DNA of 64,000 bases from Vombatus ursinus (Eukaryota; Chordata; Mammalia; Diprotodontia; Vombatidae): NCBI RefSeq assembly GCF_900497805.2, contig NW_020954570.1:12089940-12153939 (forward strand), given 5' to 3'. Positions 58,900 through 64,000 of the stretch are shown piece after piece. Every line of letters begins with the position of its first letter. Positions within the stretch are counted from its first letter, which is position 1. The notes under the pieces are model-generated. The model had not been told where the DNA came from. It made no database searches and was given only the letters and a program-made list of their open reading frames with translations. The position numbers and the translations under genes are program-made.

Positions 58900-59925
58900 T
58901 ATTTCCTTGACCATTTTTCCAGATCAATTTTTTTATAGATAATATATTCTTCTATTTTTCAGTCTTTTGATTTTATTTTCTTTTTTTTGTTTTTGTTTTG
59001 TTTCATAGCATCATTGATTTCTTCTTTGGTCCATTCTGATTTTCAGGAAGCCATTATTTGGTCTCCTGAAGATTTTGCACCTCCATTAGTAAACTGTTTA
59101 TTCTTCTAGAGCTCTTGTTTCATTTATAATATACTTGTTTTTACCTTATTCTTCCAGAAAATCTAACAGACCTTGTGACCAAGCCACACCTTTACCTGAG
59201 GTTCAAATAGTGGTTATTATGGAGTATCTCTTCCTCTAGCTTGTGTCTTTTGATTATTCAAGTTTCTAGCTTTGCTTCCTGAATTGATATTTTTCATCAG
59301 AGCTATGCTCCTATGGCTCATGAATGCTTGAATCAGAGGATTGGGCCCCTGATCTGTATTATTGGAGATCCTGCCTCTGGCCCTCCCTTCCCACAGTGTG
59401 TGACAAACACAAAATGCCATCAGCTCCCAAGCATATCTTGTCTCCTCTGGGTACAGAATGCTGTGTTCTTCAAGGCCATCAAGAATGACTCATGTCAGCT
59501 TACTGTAAACATACAGAGTCCATACAGTGCACAGACTAAACTCTGCCTTCTGGTAGGATCTTTGTCACTTTGTGGCTCTTATTCTCATGTTTGGACCCAG
59601 AGTTCTTAGGGTGCTTAATTGCCCAGAGATCTCACTAGAGCATACTGATATTTCAATTCCTGAATCTGGGGCATGCTTGATTGCCTTGCCTTGAAGATTT
59701 TGAGGCTTTCAGAACTGGAAGACCTCCAACACACATTTGCTTTATTCCAGTTCCTCCTTAGTGCTTGTAGGCTTCTGGGTTTGCCAACATAGACTAGATG
59801 AAAGTACTGTGGTTTCTCTCTTTATTATTTGTTATTCAGTCTGACACTTTTGTTTTAATCTTTTCTAAAATACGTGTGTGGGAATTGGCTGTTTTGTTCC
59901 TGTTCAATACACCATCTTAATAGTC
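58900..59925 (-). mobile_element. L1 5' region, decayed
   Basis: 'GATTTCTTCTTTGGTCCATTCT' and AGAGCTCTTGTTTCATTTATAA resemble ORF1 of the 13.1-14.7 kb L1, and the right edge AATACACCATCTTAATAG resembles the reverse L1 start. Divergent. Confidence 0.5.
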
Positions 59926-59934
59926 AACACACCA

Positions 59935-60060
59935 AGTCAAGTCAATAAGCATTTATTAAGAATTTAACTATATACCAAGCATTGTGCTGAGCACTAGGAA
60001 TACAAACACAAGCAGAGGCTCTCTCCTCAAGAAACTTATATTCTAATGGCGGAAGAAAAA
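59935..60060 (-). mobile_element. L2 3' terminus
   Basis: 'AAGCATTTATTAAGAATTTAAC', GCATTGTGCTGAGCACTAGG and CCTCAAGAAACTTATATTC: reversed L2. Confidence 0.75.
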
Positions 60061-60149
60061 ACAAAAGGAACCTGAAGGAAGGGAAAAGAGGGGGTACCCA
60101 CACAGGGGCATAGTAGAAAAAGTCTGGAAAGTGGGGAGCGGACCCTAAC

Positions 60150-60545
60150 ATTGCAATGATAATAAAGTGGATTGCATCAGTAAGTAAATCCTCTTCAGTT
60201 TGATTCCCATCAGTCCCAGGAAGGTGATGAGCTGCTATTACTGGAGACAAATCAGCTCTGCGAATGCTATCAGCTTTAGGGTGGTGCCTATAAAGATGTC
60301 ATTAAGCATTGTGTCCAGGGCCACAACCAATTCCTCATTGAACAGGATTTCATCAAGAATTTTGTACAGAGCTACTTGTCTGTGGTCTGGCAGGTCCACC
60401 ATGACAAAGAATTTCCTTCCTTCTACTCTAAAAACAGTACTTCATTTTTGATTTACTTTATCACTCCCTTGGTAGACATGAGTCTTACAGTCTCAGAACT
60501 CCTGTCCACGGTATCTAGCATTAAGGAGAAAGTAAGCTCTCCAAA
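60150..60545. pseudogene. unidentified coding-like fragment, candidate processed pseudogene
   Basis: Sequence here is more GC-balanced and less repeat-like than its surroundings. Plus strand gives QEGDELLLLETNQLCECYQL, one stop, then a run of about 90 residues with NQFLIEQDFIKNFVQSYLSV. Minus strand gives KADSIRRADLSPVIAAHHLP and TEEDLLTDAIHFI in one frame and LYKILDEILFNEELVVALD in another. No family was recognised and the true strand is undecided. Confidence 0.3.
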
Positions 60546-61355
60546 GATCCCACATCCAGGTAAATGGACAGAAAACATCTTGCTTCATTTCTTTTTTTTT
60601 TCCTCATTTCTTCTAGCCATTTTTATGTTTTTCCTGTGGGAAATATTCTGTGGTTACTTTACCTACATGTATTGCCACTTAATTAAAATGTTCTTGTTAT
60701 GATGTTGATATGTCATTTGACTGACGAATAAAAGGTAAAACTCATTGATAGGGGCTTATGACCTGTGGTTTTGGAGAGATTCTGACCACAGTTTCTAGAA
60801 CCTGGGGTAGATTACAGCACAGAGTGAGGGGAGTCATGTGCTATATGTAAATACCATGTGTTTATGTAATATGTATTTATGATAACTATTCAGTCACTAT
60901 CCACTTAAAAAGTCTATATCAGCTCTAGATGCAACTGTCCTTACGTTGTTCCTTTTCCTTGGATTTGTGAACTCTTCCAAATTTGGAAGCCACAGCTTTG
61001 GGTTGTACTATAAATTCATGCTTAAATATTTCAGAAGATTTAATTCCTCCCTGTCCCCCTCCCCCAGAGAATCATAATGTTTTAAAAGATAATCTTAATG
61101 AATTGCTATGATTGTCCTCTCCCCAACCCCCAAATAATTATCTTATGACTATCCCTCTGGTAATCAGATACTCACCCACTTATCTAGGCTGGTCCTTGGA
61201 CAGCAGATTGATAGGCATAGTCCCTTGTAAGTCCCTGTACTTAAAATGTTTTTGGTTTGATAGGACCTATCATGGTTTGTGCTATATTGGCATAGCCTTC
61301 AATAACCTAGGGTCACATCCATGTCATGGTGAAACATCAGGAGAGGACTTTAATG

Positions 61356-61434
61356 GAGATACATTAATAAAATGTATAAATTATAGATACATTATAGATA
61401 TAGAGATAGAGATACATTAATAAAATGTATAAAA
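61356..61434. repeat. 53-bp period duplication
   Basis: GAGATACATTAATAAAATG and the next six bases recur 53 bases apart, with a GATA-like linker between. Confidence 0.85.
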
Positions 61435-61475
61435 TGCAGAAAATAAAATCTAAGATATTTTAAACCCCGTGAAAT

Positions 61476-61575
61476 ATACACACATATATATAAAAATATA
61501 AAATATACATGTATATATACATACATACACATATATACATATATACATATATACATATATACATACACACCCCCA
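61476..61575. repeat. (ATAC)/(ATATAC)n simple repeat
   Basis: Imperfect tandem ATATATACATATATAC units. Confidence 0.9.
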
Positions 61576-61964
61576 TATATAATGTTTCCCCTGCATACCT
61601 ATTTTCAGGCAGGAACTTGATTGTGTGACTTTAAGTTTTAAAAGGATTATACTAAAACTGTCCCAAATTGCTCCAACAACCTTCACTCCTGCTAAAACAC
61701 TGATGTTCTGATTGTTCACTGGCATATTCCTTCACCATGCTGAACTTGATGCTGTCAGGATTTGGCCTTCCACCAGCCTCTTAGAATAGATACTGCTCCT
61801 CCTTTACTCTATGCCAATATTAAACAGTTAAAAATGTTCAACAATCAGTCATCATATTGTCTGAAACCAGTTTCTGGTCTCAAACATTCTGAAACCTAAC
61901 CTATTTTCTATGAAGGAAAGCTACATTTACTTTAGACAAATTTACTTTATACTGCCTTTTCAGA

Positions 61965-62110
61965 GGCATAATTGTGGTACAATGGATAGAGCCCTGGGCC
62001 TAAAGTTAGGAGGACCTGAGTTCAAATGAAATAATGTTTGTAAAGCACTTAACATAATTCCTGTCACATAGTAGGAGCTATATAAATATTTGCTATTATT
62101 ATTATTACTG
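61965..62110 (+). mobile_element. MIR-related SINE with internal deletion
   Basis: 'GTACAATGGATAGAGCCCTGG', 'AGGACCTGAGTTCAAATGAA' then directly the distal MIR 'TTTGTAAAGCACTTAACATA' and (ATT)n: the core is missing. Confidence 0.75.
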
Positions 62111-62159
62111 AGATGAAAGTTCATATGTGAAGTAAGGATCAGTTGTTTCACCCCCAATG

Positions 62160-62565
62160 TGGCATGTGCACTTGATCTTATAAGCTCCTGTAGGTTCAGT
62201 TATCTCTTCTATATAGAGATGATTCCCAGGTCTACATATCTAAGGTCTTTTCTTTCTCCTGGGCTGTGAGTCCACAATTCCAACTACCTATTGATCATTT
62301 CAAACTGGATATTCCATAGGCATCTCAAACTCAACATATCCAAAACAGAGGTTATCTTTTCCCTGAAAATCTCCACTCTTCCTCCAAACTTCTCTATCTC
62401 TGTTGAAGGTATCACCATCCTCCCAGTCATCCAGGTTCACAACCTCAGTCTCATCCTCTTGTCCTCAATCTCATTTATTCCATATATCCAATTAGTTGCT
62501 AAATTTTATCTTTCCTATGATTGCAACTTGTTGGTCTTTAATATTCAGGTTATATATCGATTTTG
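62160..62565 (+). mobile_element. L2 RT C-terminal fragment
   Basis: Translates to HRHLKLNISKTEVIFSLK and VHNLSLILLSSISFIPYIQ, near the L2 consensus (RHLKLNISKTELL..., VRNLGVILDSSLSF). Mostly open. Confidence 0.85.
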
Positions 62566-62604
62566 ATAACCTTCCTTTCCAAGATTATTTTCCCATCTGT
62601 GTCT

Positions 62605-62900
62605 TGTATTTACTTAAATCTGACAAAGGCAGAGTACTATAGTACCTTTAATTCTCATAAATTATACAGTCCTGAATACAACCCAGTATTGCATTTGCTT
62701 TTGTGGCTGCCATATCACACTTCTGACTCATATTGACAAGGCAATTCATTAAAACCCCTAGATCTTTTTCAAAACAACTGCTGTCTATCTATCCTTCTCC
62801 TATCTTGCACTTATAAAGATTTTTTTATTCAAATGCAAGACTTTACATTTATCTCTAATTTCATTTTATTTCACTTTATACTTATAACATCTCTTTAAAA
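62605..62900 (-). mobile_element. CR1/L3 fragment
   Basis: 'GCATTTGCTTTTGTGGCTGCC', ATATCACACTTCTGACTC and CTAGATCTTTTTCAAAACAAC are typical of reversed CR1/L3. Confidence 0.7.
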
Positions 62901-63194
62901 TATATTGTAAGAGTATCAATAATATCTCAGCTTGGCCCTTCACAGAGCCAAGAGAGCCCTTCACAGCAGGTGAGAGCCTGCTTACCCTTACAAAAATAAT
63001 GTCTTATTTCATATTATTTCTATTTATGTAGGAACTCTATATTCTAGCCAAACCGGTTCACTTGTTTGCTAATATTGAATCTCAGCTAACTTCCACCTCA
63101 TGCTTAGAATGTTGTCCCCCCTTCTGAAAATCCTTAGCTTCGTTCCAGATTCATTTTATATACTGCTTCCTACAGCAAGCCTCTTGGATGCTCC

Positions 63195-63510
63195 TTAAAG
63201 GGTTTTGTGTTCTTTCTTTCCTCAGATTTCTCATATTTCTTTGTCTGAGTGTTGTAGCTTCCCCTCCCTGCAAGTAGAATGTAAGTTCCACGAGGGCAGG
63301 GTCTGTTTTTCCTTTTGTCTTCATATCTCTGTGCCTAGCATAATGTGTTGTATGTAGTAGTTACTTAAATGCTTTTAAAATTGAATCAATGTGTTTTAGA
63401 CAAGGAAACTGCAACTAACAGGAACTGCTTGATTGGCCCAAAGTCACACACCTGGTAAGTGGTAGGGCTGATCCATTTTTCCTTCTAGAGCACAACATTG
63501 CCTCTATAGA
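63195..63510. mobile_element. L2 3' end followed by a MIR
   Basis: 63195-63390 forward L2 end (AGAATGTAAGTTCCACGAGG, GTGCCTAGCATAATGTG). 63395-63510 reversed MIR (CCCAAAGTCACACACCTGG). Confidence 0.7.
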
Positions 63511-64000
63511 GCACCACCCCCCCTCAAAAAAATTGGCACTGATAGATCTGATAGATTAGGAACAAAAGGAAAAAAAGCTATCAGTTTCTTTAAAAAGTGA
63601 TCTTACCTCCTTTACTGAGATTAATGCTATAGTCATTTAAGTTTACTTAAAACCCATCCTCTATACCTAAAAACTTTTGTTTTCAGTCATTCACTCCTTT
63701 TCTCTAGTTTCAAGAGGAGATATAGACTTATTCCTTACTAAGCACTGATCTTGTCTTGATTCTCTTCTCTCTTTTCTCTAGTGCCTTGCTCTAGCTGTCA
63801 TGACCACATGTATTTTCATTTTTCTCCTCTTAATTAACTTCTTCTTCCTTGCCTATAAACCTATTTAGGTCTCCATGAGCCTTAAAAAACAAAAACAAAA
63901 CAATCTTCCCTTAAGCCTACTATTATACTCTTAGACTATTGTTCTATATCTTCCACTAGACTATGAAAAGAATATGATCTATGATCCTGTATTTTCTACT

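Overview
This is mammalian nuclear DNA, almost certainly marsupial. The evidence is intron-rich genes, a single CpG island, and about half the window filled by LINEs (L1, L2, CR1/L3) and tRNA-derived SINEs (MIR and the marsupial MAR/MIR3-Mars type, recognisable by 'GTGTGACCCTGGGCAAGTCA' and 'GTTTGCCATTTCCTTCTCCA'), plus hAT remnants. No bacterial-style operon, CRISPR array, rRNA or tRNA gene was seen. The species was not determined.

Two host genes lie head to head, the arrangement I recall for human 5q23. ALDH7A1 (antiquitin, alpha-aminoadipic semialdehyde dehydrogenase) is on the minus strand. Its first twelve coding exons, residues 1 to about 366, run from 28263 down to 1541; the remaining exons lie beyond the left edge. 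Every exon was placed by homology to the human protein as remembered, with GT/AG boundaries and a continuous reading phase. PHAX (phosphorylated adaptor for RNA export) is on the plus strand and complete: five coding exons from 39618 to 55097, 382 residues.

Layout: 1-28.3 kb is ALDH7A1 exons with repeat-filled introns; a block of minus-strand L1 5'-end and ORF1 material lies at 11.6-14.7 kb, and a plus-strand L1 next to a minus-strand L2 at 18.2-20.0 kb. From 28.3 to 39.3 kb is the intergenic spacer, mostly L2, L1, SINE and hAT copies, including an L1 insert with a 15-bp target-site duplication. From 39.28 to 40.0 kb is the PHAX CpG-island promoter, with a CTCF-like core, a 26-bp GC-rich minisatellite containing an assembly gap, and an inverted pair of ETS sites. 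From 40.9 to 55.1 kb are PHAX exons; intron 3 is almost entirely L1 and L2. From 55.1 to 64 kb are the PHAX 3' UTR and intergenic repeats, with one unidentified coding-like fragment near 60.2 kb.

The genes act in unrelated pathways: mitochondrial and cytosolic lysine catabolism, and nuclear export of U snRNA. No new biological system was found. The items most worth following are the CTCF-like minisatellite across the assembly gap, the composite L1 tail, a repeat pair flanking the PHAX promoter, and the coding-like fragment at 60 kb.
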